This document shows positions 24,976-33,218 of a DNA stretch of 33,218 nucleotides, piece after piece. The position numbers were made by a program, and so were the translations under genes. The notes below the pieces were generated by a model. That model saw only the letters and a program-made list of their open reading frames with translations, had not been told where the DNA came from and searched no databases. The stretch lies in NCBI GenBank assembly GCA_017852795.1, contig JAFMKU010000020.1:1-33218 (forward strand), written 5' to 3'. Position 1 is the first letter of the stretch, and each line of letters opens with the position of its first letter. The DNA comes from Candidatus Neomicrothrix sp. Its GTDB lineage: Bacteria > Actinomycetota > Acidimicrobiia > Acidimicrobiales > Aldehydirespiratoraceae.

Positions 24976-27900
24976 CCAATTCGTTGAACGAAAACGGAGC
25001 GCCGCAACCTCCGGAGGATCAGTCGGTGCTTGACGCTGACCTCACCGACGCCGCGGTGGCGCTGGTCGTTGCATGGCTTAGCGAAGCCGCAGCGATCCAA
25101 TCCCGGGCCGAGCGCAAAGGTGCGGAGCAACTTGAAGGGGTCGTTGCCGATCCGGACGGGGTTGCTTTCGCGATGTCGTTTGTGGATCGGGTGGTTCGTT
25201 CCGATGATCAACGGTTAGCCGCCCAGCAGTTGCAGTCGCTGGTGGTGGGTTCACCGCTGCCCGGCTTCTTATCGCCGTTCGATCGTCTCCTACTCCGGGT
25301 TGGTGCTCGTCTGGCACCGTTGGCTCCGTGGCTGGTCATGCCGTTGGCGCAACGTCGACTTCGAGGAATCGTCGGACATCTGGTGGTGGACTCCGAACCG
25401 AAACACCTACGACGACACCTCGCTGACCGTCGAACCTCCGGGTTCAAGCTGAACGTGAACCTGCTGGGTGAAGCGGTGCTCGGTCAAAGCGAAGCCGATC
25501 GTCGACTCCACGAAGCCCGGCGGATGCTTCAGGAACCCGACATCGACTACGTCTCGGTGAAGCTCTCGTCGCTGGTGCCACACCTCAACTACTGGGATTA
25601 CGACACCTGCCTGCGGAAGGTCAGCGACCGCCTCCGCTTGTTGTTTCATGATGCCAGCAAGACCAGCCCACCGACGTTCATCAACCTCGACATGGAGGAG
25701 TACCACGATCTTGAGTTGACGCTGACCGCGTTTATGTCGGTGCTCGATGAACCGGAGTTGGTGCATGTGAAGGCGGGCATCGTGCTTCAGGCCTACCTCC
25801 CGGATTCGTTTGCGGCGTTGCAAAGACTCTCAGCGTGGGCCCAGCAGCGTCAGCAGAAACAAATCGACGGGCAACCGGGTGGTGAGATCAAGGTTCGGTT
25901 GGTGAAAGGTGCGAACCTGGCGATGGAACGGGTCGAGGCTGCCATTCATGGTTGGGAACTCGCCCCGTACGGAAGCAAAGCGGAGACCGACGCCAACTAC
26001 AAACGATGCCTTGATTGGTTGTTGACCCCGGAACGTATGGGTTCGATGCGGGTCGGCGTGGCCAGTCACAACCTTTTCGATGTCGCCTGGGCGTTGCTGC
26101 TCGCTGACCGGCGCCAGGTAAGCGACCGTCTCGAGATCGAAATGTTGGAGGGGATGGCCGCGACTCAAGCCCGGCTATTGAGCAACAACGGCAGACATCC
26201 GCTGCTGTACACGCCGGTCGTGAAAGCCAGCGATTTCGATGTGGCCATCAGCTACCTGTTTCGACGATTGGAGGAGAACGCGTCGTCGGACAACTTCATC
26301 CGTCACCTCTTTGGACTGGAACCAGGTTCTGACTCGTTCGCGGCCGAAGAGGCCAAGTTCCGCAACGCGGTCGCGTCCCGGTGGGGTGTTTCTTCGCGGC
26401 CGCGCCGGATGGAACGAATCGCAGGTACGTCCATTTCGCCGGGCACACCGTTTGTCAACGAACCTGACTCGGATCCGGCGTTGCCAAACGTTCGGGCGTG
26501 GGCTGGGCAAGTCATGTCGATGCCTTCCCCGAAGGTGCCGCCGATGCTCACGGAACCATCTGCGGTCGATGACTGTGTGGAGCGGGCCCAACAAGCCGGT
26601 CTCCGGTGGGCGGCCTTGGCTCCGAGGGAACGTCAGGCGGTGCTGTACCAAGTAGCGGATCGGATGGCTGACCGTCGAGGTGAGTTCATCGCGGCAATGG
26701 TCCATGAGGGGCGAAAGACGTTTGCCCAAGCCGATCCTGAAGTTTCAGAAGCGATCGATTTCGCCCGCTGGTATGGAGATCGGGCCTGTGACCTTGGCCA
26801 GTTCGATGGGGTGTCGTTTGCTCCGTTGGGGGTCGTCACGGTCGCTCCACCTTGGAACTTTCCGGTAGCCATCCCGGCAGGAGGGGTGTTCGCGGCTCTG
26901 GCCGCAGGCAACAGCGTGTTGTTGAAACCGGCACCAGAAGTTCCAGCGTGTTCGGCGCTGGTGGCCGAATGTTGTTGGGAAGCCGGGGTGCCGACCGATG
27001 TGCTCCAGTTGGTTCGGGTGCCTGATAACGAAGTTGGTCAACGGGTAATCACCCATCCCGACGTGTCAGCAGTGATTTTGACCGGTGCCTATGAAACTGC
27101 CGAACTGTTTCGGTCTTGGCGTCCCGATCTGAAGTTGTTCGCGGAGACTTCGGGAAAGAACTCGTTGATCATCACGCCGAGTGCCGACGTAGACCTCGCG
27201 GTTGCGGATTTGGTGGCGTCGGCGTTTGGCCACAGCGGACAGAAATGTTCGGCTGCGAGTCTGGCTATCTGTGTTGGTTCCATCTACTCGTCGGAACGGT
27301 TCCGCCGGCAGCTCGTGGATGCCGTGACCGGTTTGCACGTTGGCGCTTCGACTGACTTGTCGACCGATACCGGACCGTTGGTGGCGGCACCAACCGGCAA
27401 ACTGCTTCGAGCGTTGACCACCCTTGACGACGACGAAACGTGGCTGGTCGCACCTGAACCGGTCGGTGACGCGATTTGGGGTCCTGGGGTTCGCTTGGAT
27501 GTGAAACCGGGGAGTTGGTTCCACCAGACCGAATGTTTCGGACCGGTGTTGGGGCTGATTCACGTAGACACCCTTGACGAGGCGATCGCGGTTCAGAACG
27601 CCACCTCGTTTGGGTTGACGGGCGGTATCCATTCGCTCGACCCCAACGAAGTAGAACGGTGGATGGATTCGGTCGAGGTAGGTAATGCCTATGTCAACCG
27701 GGTGATCACCGGTGCGATCGTCTGTCGGCAGCCGTTTGGGGGCTGGAAGCGTTCAAGTATCGGCCCGGGAGCTAAGGCGGGTGGCCCGAATTACGTGGCG
27801 ATGCTGGGTGTTTGGAGCCGTGACCAGCAACCGGTAGATGACGAGTGGTTGGCGGCCGCCCGCCGTTCCGACGAGCAAGCCTGGGCGTCTGAGTTCGCGA

Positions 27901-28292
27901 TTGAACACGATCCGACCGGGTTGTTCTGCGAAGCGAACGTCTTCCGGTACCGTCCGGTGTCTGGGGTTGCGGTCCGGGCAGAAGCCGACGCTGACCCGGT
28001 AGAGGTAGACCGGGTTCTGGCCGCGGCAGATCGTTGCGGTGTCCCGGTGGTGCTGTCGCTCGCCGCCGACGAATCGCCAGCAATGTTCGCGGATCGGTTG
28101 GCTTCGCTCCCGGTTGAACGTTTGCGTGTGGTGGGTATCGCTCACGAAACGGTTCGCGCCGCGGCGCATCGAAGGGGTCTTCACGTAGCTGACGATCCGG
28201 TGACCGGTGAAGGTCGCCTAGAGCTTCTGCATTACTTGCGTGAGCAGGCGGTGAGTCGGACGTTGCACCGCTACGGCAACCTCATTTCCTAG
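24972..28292 (+). CDS. putA: Bifunctional proline dehydrogenase / L-glutamate gamma-semialdehyde dehydrogenase
   Basis: PRODH motifs (VSVKLSSL, VRLVKGANLAMERVEA, VASHNLFDVAWAL); ALDH motifs (APWNFPVAIPAGGVFAALAAGNSVLLKPAPE, FAETSGKNSLIITP, FGHSGQKCSAAS). GTG start 24972 overlaps the rsfS stop (GTGA). Confidence 0.94.
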   Translation: MTNSLNENGAPQPPEDQSVLDADLTDAAVALVVAWLSEAAAIQSRAERKGAEQLEGVVADPDGVAFAMSFVDRVVRSDDQRLAAQQLQSLVVGSPLPGFLSPFDRLLLRVGARLAPLAPWLVMPLAQRRLRGIVGHLVVDSEPKHLRRHLADRRTSGFKLNVNLLGEAVLGQSEADRRLHEARRMLQEPDIDYVSVKLSSLVPHLNYWDYDTCLRKVSDRLRLLFHDASKTSPPTFINLDMEEYHDLELTLTAFMSVLDEPELVHVKAGIVLQAYLPDSFAALQRLSAWAQQRQQKQIDGQPGGEIKVRLVKGANLAMERVEAAIHGWELAPYGSKAETDANYKRCLDWLLTPERMGSMRVGVASHNLFDVAWALLLADRRQVSDRLEIEMLEGMAATQARLLSNNGRHPLLYTPVVKASDFDVAISYLFRRLEENASSDNFIRHLFGLEPGSDSFAAEEAKFRNAVASRWGVSSRPRRMERIAGTSISPGTPFVNEPDSDPALPNVRAWAGQVMSMPSPKVPPMLTEPSAVDDCVERAQQAGLRWAALAPRERQAVLYQVADRMADRRGEFIAAMVHEGRKTFAQADPEVSEAIDFARWYGDRACDLGQFDGVSFAPLGVVTVAPPWNFPVAIPAGGVFAALAAGNSVLLKPAPEVPACSALVAECCWEAGVPTDVLQLVRVPDNEVGQRVITHPDVSAVILTGAYETAELFRSWRPDLKLFAETSGKNSLIITPSADVDLAVADLVASAFGHSGQKCSAASLAICVGSIYSSERFRRQLVDAVTGLHVGASTDLSTDTGPLVAAPTGKLLRALTTLDDDETWLVAPEPVGDAIWGPGVRLDVKPGSWFHQTECFGPVLGLIHVDTLDEAIAVQNATSFGLTGGIHSLDPNEVERWMDSVEVGNAYVNRVITGAIVCRQPFGGWKRSSIGPGAKAGGPNYVAMLGVWSRDQQPVDDEWLAAARRSDEQAWASEFAIEHDPTGLFCEANVFRYRPVSGVAVRAEADADPVEVDRVLAAADRCGVPVVLSLAADESPAMFADRLASLPVERLRVVGIAHETVRAAAHRRGLHVADDPVTGEGRLELLHYLREQAVSRTLHRYGNLIS

Positions 28293-28324
28293 CGGCAACC
28301 GGGGTTTCCTAACGGCAACCGGGT
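28285..28324. repeat. 20-bp imperfect tandem duplication across the putA stop codon
   Basis: TTTCCTAGCGGCAACCGGGG / TTTCCTAACGGCAACCGGGT. Confidence 0.8.
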
Positions 28325-28344
28325 GAGAACCTGGTGTGGTCGGG

Positions 28345-31188
28345 TTACGGGTTGAGTTTCTCGCTTTGGTTGATGTCAATCACGGTCGCGCCGGCTTCAG
28401 CGGCCAGTGCGACGGAGCGTTCGTCGTGCGTGAACAAAATGACCTGACGTTGTTCGGCACAGCGAGCCAAGAGCGCAAACACGTGCGGACTCCGGTCGCT
28501 GTCGATGTCGCCGGTCGGGTCGTCGCACAGCAGCGGCAGATGTATCTGGTGGTGTGCGCCGTGGGCGTCGGCTACCGCAACCTGCAGTGCGATTCGTAAC
28601 AGTTCTTGAGCCCCGGATGACAGCGATGATTCTTGGTGGCGTTGCCCGTTTCGATACATCACCTCGAAACGTTCGTTGTTTTCGTCAACCCGAAGCCCCG
28701 TCCAGAGACCACCGGTTGCGGCTTCAACGATCTCTGACGCTCGTCGAACCAGGTCGGGTTGCCGGTCACGTTCGAAACCATCGCGCAGACTGGTAACCAA
28801 CTGGTGGGCCAGCCATTGCCCCGCCCCCTGCTGGAGTGTCTCGAAGAGGTCGGCACGAATCTGCACGTCGAGGTAGTTGAGCGCAGGAAGATCCGACCGT
28901 TGTTGCAACCGGCTGATTTCGGATTGGATGCTTCCTTGATCCTGTTTCGCCTCGTCGCGTTCGGATCGATGCTCTTCTCGGGTGGAGCTGTGGAGGCGAA
29001 TTCGTTCCTGGAGATGTTCAGCGTTGGTGTCTGGATCGTTCAGGATCTCACGAACCTCAGGGTCGCTTGCCGTGGCGTTCGTCAAGGTCTGTTCGAGCGT
29101 CGAACGCTTCCCGGCGATTTCGGTTTGTGCGTCAGCAGCGGTTTGGGCGTTGTTGAAGGCTCGGTCCAGTTCGCCGATATCGAGCGCCGCGAGCTGTTCC
29201 GATCCCAGAAGTTCACTCAGTTGGGTTCGGAGATCGGCGGTGCGGTTTGCGTGTTCGTGCACAGATTCGCGTTCGCTGAGCAGTATCCGAAGCTGGCCGA
29301 GGAGTTGCTGATTGAGAGGTGCAAACCGGTCCGGCAATCCACATTCACGGTTCAGTGCACTGAGGTCGGCACGGGCCTCGTCGGCTGCGGATTCGGCGTC
29401 GCTTTGGGCGGTCAGCAGCGACTCTCGACGGCGTTGACCATCGCGAACGGTGGTGACAAGTTTAGCCACAGTGCTGCGTTGCCGGTTGAGCGTCGCGGCT
29501 TGCCGCGAGTCCTCGACCGGTGGGTACCCCACATCGGAAAGTAACTGGTTCAGCGCCAACGCTTGCTTGGATGCGTCGATGGTGGCGTTCTGTAACTGGT
29601 TAGGAAGGAGATCAAGTAAACGCTGGGCTTCTCCAAGCTCGCTTACAGCACCGTTGGCGAGGGTGTAGTCAGCCGATGGTCGGTTCGCGATCCGACGGTA
29701 CACAACGACACCGAGCGCAGCCACCACAAAGGCAGCCCCTATCGAAAGGAGCGGATGCACGAAGGCAAGTACGGACGGAAGGGATACGCCAGCTACGGCG
29801 AGTGCGACCAAAGCGGGCCGTGCCCGCTCCCGACCCGCCGATGGGTCGGTTACGCGCTTCGATGGTGCGTCGGTGCCGGAGACCTGGCTAAGGGTTCGTT
29901 TTGCGGCTGCCAGTTTCGATTCGATCGTTTCGACGGCCTCGGCAGCGTTCACCCAGTACGCCACCTTGAGGTTGACGTCCTGCTCGTCGAGAAGCGGAGA
30001 TGCCAACCGTTCGAGATCGGTGACTGACACCTTTAGTTCTGACGCGAGGTGGGCTTGTTGCGCCTCTGCGTCTTCGATGGTCTTGGATACCTCCGCAAGG
30101 TCGTGGTTGATCTTGTCGAGCGCTGAAGGATCGAGTGCGTGTTCGGCTGTTTTGACTCGGGCGTCGGCCGTGCTGGGGATCGTAAGACCCTCAAGTTCCG
30201 ATGGGCTCAGCCCTGAGCTCGCGCCATGGTTAGCGAGGGTGGAGGCCATTTCCCGATGGTTTTTTTCGGCGCTCTCGATTCTGGTGATGGCGCTTCGGGT
30301 AGCACCGGGATCGGTGAGTCCGTTGGTCCAGATTGGGTCGGGTGGGGTGAGGCCAGCTTGTTGAGCGATGATTTCGTCAAGTTGTTGCTTGGTTTCGAGA
30401 AGCTTCAACGCACCTTGAAGCCGATCGATGATGGTCGCTTCTTTGATCATCAGATCATCGAGTTTGCTGATCTTGTCAGTGAGTTCATCGAGGCGTGTTT
30501 CTTTGTCCTTGATGTCGGCCATCGCCCGGGTTGCTTCGTCTCGCTGACGCGAGAGTGCTTCGAGCCGGGCGAGGTGGTCGTGTGCGGAGGTCGAACTCAA
30601 TCGTGAACCGCTCGCCGGAACGGTTGTCTGCGCCTGATCTTTAAGACTTTTCAGGATGGCTGACGTCGACCGGGTGCTTGGGGTGCCGAGACCGAGATCT
30701 GCGAGAAGTTCGCTGACCGAGAGAACCTCGCGGTGATCGGTGATTCGGTAGCGTTGAAAAAACTCGTCTCCGCTTCCGACCCCGGTAACCGAACACCATT
30801 GTTCGGTGGTCAACGATCGTCCCGCGAGATGAATGGTTTCAGCGCCAAGTTGACCTCCTCGCCGTTGCTTCACCCGAAACGTGCGCTCAATGGTGAGTTC
30901 ACGATCATCGAATGTGCCGGTAAGGGAACCGTCGAGTTTGTCGTCGTTGCTTGATCCGGCGTAGCGCTGGGCGTGCTGAGGATCAGACGTCGACCCGGCG
31001 ATCAACCAGGCGATGAGTTCGCTCAGGGTCGATTTGCCGCTCTCATTTGGTCCGTGAACAACGCAGAACCCTTCGGCAAGATCGAGTCGACGCTCAGAGA
31101 ACCGCCCGAAGCGGCCGCCGGTCACCCGGTTGATGACCAGTGGCTTCTGTGCGCTGGTGTCTGGTTGGGTGCTGGGTTCGGAGGTCAT
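28345..31188 (-). CDS. SbcC/Rad50-related AAA ATPase of YhaN type with central transmembrane hairpin
   Basis: Walker A VHGPNESGKSTL; ABC signature LSSGAQELLRIALQ; Walker B LPLLCDDPTGDID; long coiled coils flanking ALVALAVAGVSLPSVLAFVHPLLSIGAAFVVAALGVVVY; no CXXC. Confidence 0.88.
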   Translation of the reverse strand: MTSEPSTQPDTSAQKPLVINRVTGGRFGRFSERRLDLAEGFCVVHGPNESGKSTLSELIAWLIAGSTSDPQHAQRYAGSSNDDKLDGSLTGTFDDRELTIERTFRVKQRRGGQLGAETIHLAGRSLTTEQWCSVTGVGSGDEFFQRYRITDHREVLSVSELLADLGLGTPSTRSTSAILKSLKDQAQTTVPASGSRLSSTSAHDHLARLEALSRQRDEATRAMADIKDKETRLDELTDKISKLDDLMIKEATIIDRLQGALKLLETKQQLDEIIAQQAGLTPPDPIWTNGLTDPGATRSAITRIESAEKNHREMASTLANHGASSGLSPSELEGLTIPSTADARVKTAEHALDPSALDKINHDLAEVSKTIEDAEAQQAHLASELKVSVTDLERLASPLLDEQDVNLKVAYWVNAAEAVETIESKLAAAKRTLSQVSGTDAPSKRVTDPSAGRERARPALVALAVAGVSLPSVLAFVHPLLSIGAAFVVAALGVVVYRRIANRPSADYTLANGAVSELGEAQRLLDLLPNQLQNATIDASKQALALNQLLSDVGYPPVEDSRQAATLNRQRSTVAKLVTTVRDGQRRRESLLTAQSDAESAADEARADLSALNRECGLPDRFAPLNQQLLGQLRILLSERESVHEHANRTADLRTQLSELLGSEQLAALDIGELDRAFNNAQTAADAQTEIAGKRSTLEQTLTNATASDPEVREILNDPDTNAEHLQERIRLHSSTREEHRSERDEAKQDQGSIQSEISRLQQRSDLPALNYLDVQIRADLFETLQQGAGQWLAHQLVTSLRDGFERDRQPDLVRRASEIVEAATGGLWTGLRVDENNERFEVMYRNGQRHQESSLSSGAQELLRIALQVAVADAHGAHHQIHLPLLCDDPTGDIDSDRSPHVFALLARCAEQRQVILFTHDERSVALAAEAGATVIDINQSEKLNP

Positions 31189-32432
31189 GGCTGGATCTCC
31201 TCAGCGAGTGCGAGTTCGATGTGCTGGCGGATCGCGTTGAGCGCCTCAGGAGTGCGTTCGAGGTAAACATCAAATTTGCTGTGGAGAAGCGATTCGAGTT
31301 GTTCGGTGAGTTTCGTGTCGTCCCACTGGTCGAGTGCTCGCAGCGCGAGCGCCAACAGATCGTCGCCTTGGCGGAGGCGTTCAGGGTCGAGTGCGGCTTC
31401 TACCCGAGAAGTAATTCGGGCGAGGATCCGGCGTTGTCCAGACCGGTGCCTATCGGTGTGGAAATCCTTAAGGAACTTGCCGGAAACCACTTCTCTGCGA
31501 AGATCGTTGATGAATTCGTTGCGATTTCGCCCAACGAAGTCAACCCGGGCCACCAGAGTGCGGTTGTCTTGGTTGGCGGCTTCGGTCCGAAGCAGGTCGT
31601 CGACAAGTTCATGAAGGTCAGCGACCTGGTCGTAGTCGCTGACGTCGAGCGTCAGGTTCACAAACCGGACCGTGTCGACGGTTCGGAACTCGGGTTCACC
31701 AACACCGTGAGCATCGAAGGGAACGATTAGGACACCCTTGGGGTGGCATTCAGAAGGCTTGAAGCTTCGGCCTTGAAGATTTCCGGGGTAGGCGTACCAA
31801 CGGCCTGGGCCCAGACCGTTAACGTCTCGCAGGTGAATATGGCCCAATGCCCAGTAATCAACCGGTGCGGAACGTAGGTCGTCCACGCTGCACGGGGCGT
31901 ACGTGTCGTGTTCGGCGCTCCCGGCCAAGCTAGTGTGCAACACGCCAATCCGTAGTTCGGCCGGCGGAAGGTCAGCGAACCGATGCGCAAGATTGTCCGG
32001 TACCGATCGCGAACCGAAACTGATGCCAGCGACACGAACCGTGACCCCGTTGACGACGAGTTCGAAATCGTCCGGGGTGTCGGTGGCAAAGAAATGCACG
32101 TTGGCGGGGTAGGGGCGACGGGGGGAGAATCGGCGGGCCGGATCGTGGTTTCCGAGCGCGATGTAGACGGGTATCCCGGCGGCATCGAGCCGTTCCAGCC
32201 CGTCTTGAAATCGCCGCTGTTGAGCATCTTGGGCTTCAGCACTGTCGTAGACATCACCGGCAAAGACCACAAACGCAACCTGTTCGTTGATCGCCAGGTC
32301 GATGAGGTGGTCGTACGCAGCACCCATTTCGTGCAGGAGCTCTTCGAGGTCGGTTTCGGGAATTGCCGCGGTACCCCCGAGCGAGCCGAGCGGCGTTCCG
32401 ATATGAAGATCTGCTGCGTGAAGGAATTTCAC
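31185..32432 (-). CDS. SbcD/Mre11-related metallophosphoesterase, YhaO-like
   Basis: DLHIG, FAGDVYDS, ALGNHD, GVLHTSL, ALGHIHLRDV motifs; GTG start with GGAGG upstream; 4-nt overlap with the ATPase gene. Confidence 0.92.
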   Translation of the reverse strand: MKFLHAADLHIGTPLGSLGGTAAIPETDLEELLHEMGAAYDHLIDLAINEQVAFVVFAGDVYDSAEAQDAQQRRFQDGLERLDAAGIPVYIALGNHDPARRFSPRRPYPANVHFFATDTPDDFELVVNGVTVRVAGISFGSRSVPDNLAHRFADLPPAELRIGVLHTSLAGSAEHDTYAPCSVDDLRSAPVDYWALGHIHLRDVNGLGPGRWYAYPGNLQGRSFKPSECHPKGVLIVPFDAHGVGEPEFRTVDTVRFVNLTLDVSDYDQVADLHELVDDLLRTEAANQDNRTLVARVDFVGRNRNEFINDLRREVVSGKFLKDFHTDRHRSGQRRILARITSRVEAALDPERLRQGDDLLALALRALDQWDDTKLTEQLESLLHSKFDVYLERTPEALNAIRQHIELALAEEIQP

Positions 32433-32625
32433 TGGGTGCCTCCGAGGTGAGGTAACACCGAATTTCGTTGCGGTTTGCGGCTGCTGTGGTGCCGATGGCA
32501 GGGAGAGAGCTTCACGGTGGAGACACTAGTCCCCGGCTGTGACAGCCCTTCGAGGTACGGCAGGTTCTTGGCGGCTGTTTGATCAACGGCTAGGTTCGCT
32601 GCGAACCGAACTGAGGGAGTTCTCG

Positions 32626-32919
32626 ATGCCGCAAACCGTCAAAGCCGTGTTTCCTTGCCAACCTGGAAAGGGAAACGACCTTGTGCAGATGCTTTCTCAC
32701 GCGTTGGCCGACACGAGGGCGTTTCCGGGTTGCCTTTCGGTAGAGACCTACACCGATGTTGACCAGCCCGACACGGTGGTGCTCTGGGAGAAGTTCGAAA
32801 CCCGCGCCGACCATGAGGCGTACCTGAAGTGGCGGGGGGAAACCGGAATGATGGAGGCGCTCGCCCCGATCCTGGCTGGACCGCTGGACGTTCAATACCT
32901 CGACTTCCACGACGTCTGA
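32626..32919 (+). CDS. Antibiotic biosynthesis monooxygenase (ABM)-domain protein
   Basis: VKAVFPCQPGKGNDLVQML...GCLSVETYTDVDQPDTVVLWEKFETRADHEAYLKW; ATG 32626 with GAGGGAG upstream. Confidence 0.82.
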   Translation: MPQTVKAVFPCQPGKGNDLVQMLSHALADTRAFPGCLSVETYTDVDQPDTVVLWEKFETRADHEAYLKWRGETGMMEALAPILAGPLDVQYLDFHDV

Positions 32920-32930
32920 CCCGAAGCGCC

Positions 32931-33218
32931 TCAGCGTCGGGGAACGACCTCCGCTGGCCATCGAAGGTCCCGAATGACAGGAAAGACCTTTTCGATCAAC
33001 CACGGGGCGCTTTCCTCGGAATAGTGGCCACCATCAGGCCGAATCACCATCCCGTCGACTTCTCGGGCACAGGGTGGGCCATCAGGGCAGACGATCGGAG
33101 TGATGTCTAGAACTTGAACATCATCTCGTTGGTCGGCGACGGATCGGTAGATCTCGGCGAGGTGTGCCATTGGGCCGCCGTCGGGCCGTTCCTCGTAGTC
33201 GCTGATCGCTCTCGGTGG
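32931..33218 (-). CDS. C-terminal part of an SGNH-hydrolase-like protein (runs off the window)
   Basis: LDITPIVCPDGPPCAREVDGMVIRPDGGHYSEESAPWLIEKVFPVI resembles the C-terminal D-x2-H block of SGNH domains; frame open to the window end. Confidence 0.6.
   Translation of the reverse strand, partial: PPRAISDYEERPDGGPMAHLAEIYRSVADQRDDVQVLDITPIVCPDGPPCAREVDGMVIRPDGGHYSEESAPWLIEKVFPVIRDLRWPAEVVPRR

Noticed and set aside
28345-32432. Calling the YhaO/YhaN-like pair an anti-phage defence island
   Set aside because: No other defence genes, integrase or mobile elements are nearby; neighbours are housekeeping, so a defence role would be speculation.
32535-32547. GGCTG-TGA-CAGCC dyad upstream of the ABM gene as an operator
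   Set aside because: Short 5-bp arms in a GC-rich region; no positional support from a clear promoter.

Overview
The window looks like a high-GC actinobacterial chromosome segment; the gene content and order suggest an Acidimicrobiia-like lineage, but that is inference. It is mostly core genome. In order it carries: an elongasome cluster (mreB-mreC-mreD-PBP2-rodA); the conserved radical-SAM/DUF2344 pair; an RNase E/G gene with a long repetitive Q/N/G- and Arg-rich N-terminal region; rplU-rpmA; a dGTPase divergent from obgE; proB; murJ inverted between proB and proA; a MoxR ATPase plus CoxE-like VWA pair; a class II DAHP synthase; a divergent sigma-70 family factor; and nadD, an LCP-like protein, rsfS and putA with overlapping start/stop codons. 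After these come a YhaO/YhaN-like (SbcD/SbcC-related) nuclease/ATPase pair, an ABM-domain protein and the C-terminus of an SGNH-like protein. No rRNA, tRNA, CRISPR array or transposon was recognised. The observations I rate highest are: (1) a recurrent leaderless-promoter architecture, TANNNT followed by 6-8 nt and the start codon, at six genes; (2) an apparently catalytically degenerate LCP/LytR_C protein between nadD and rsfS; (3) an SMC-like ATPase with a central transmembrane hairpin instead of a zinc hook; (4) a prion-like/RGG-like N-terminal domain on RNase E/G; (5) a CRP/GlxR-type palindrome upstream of an unusual sigma factor gene. I saw no strong case for a wholly new multi-gene system. 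No computation or database search was run.
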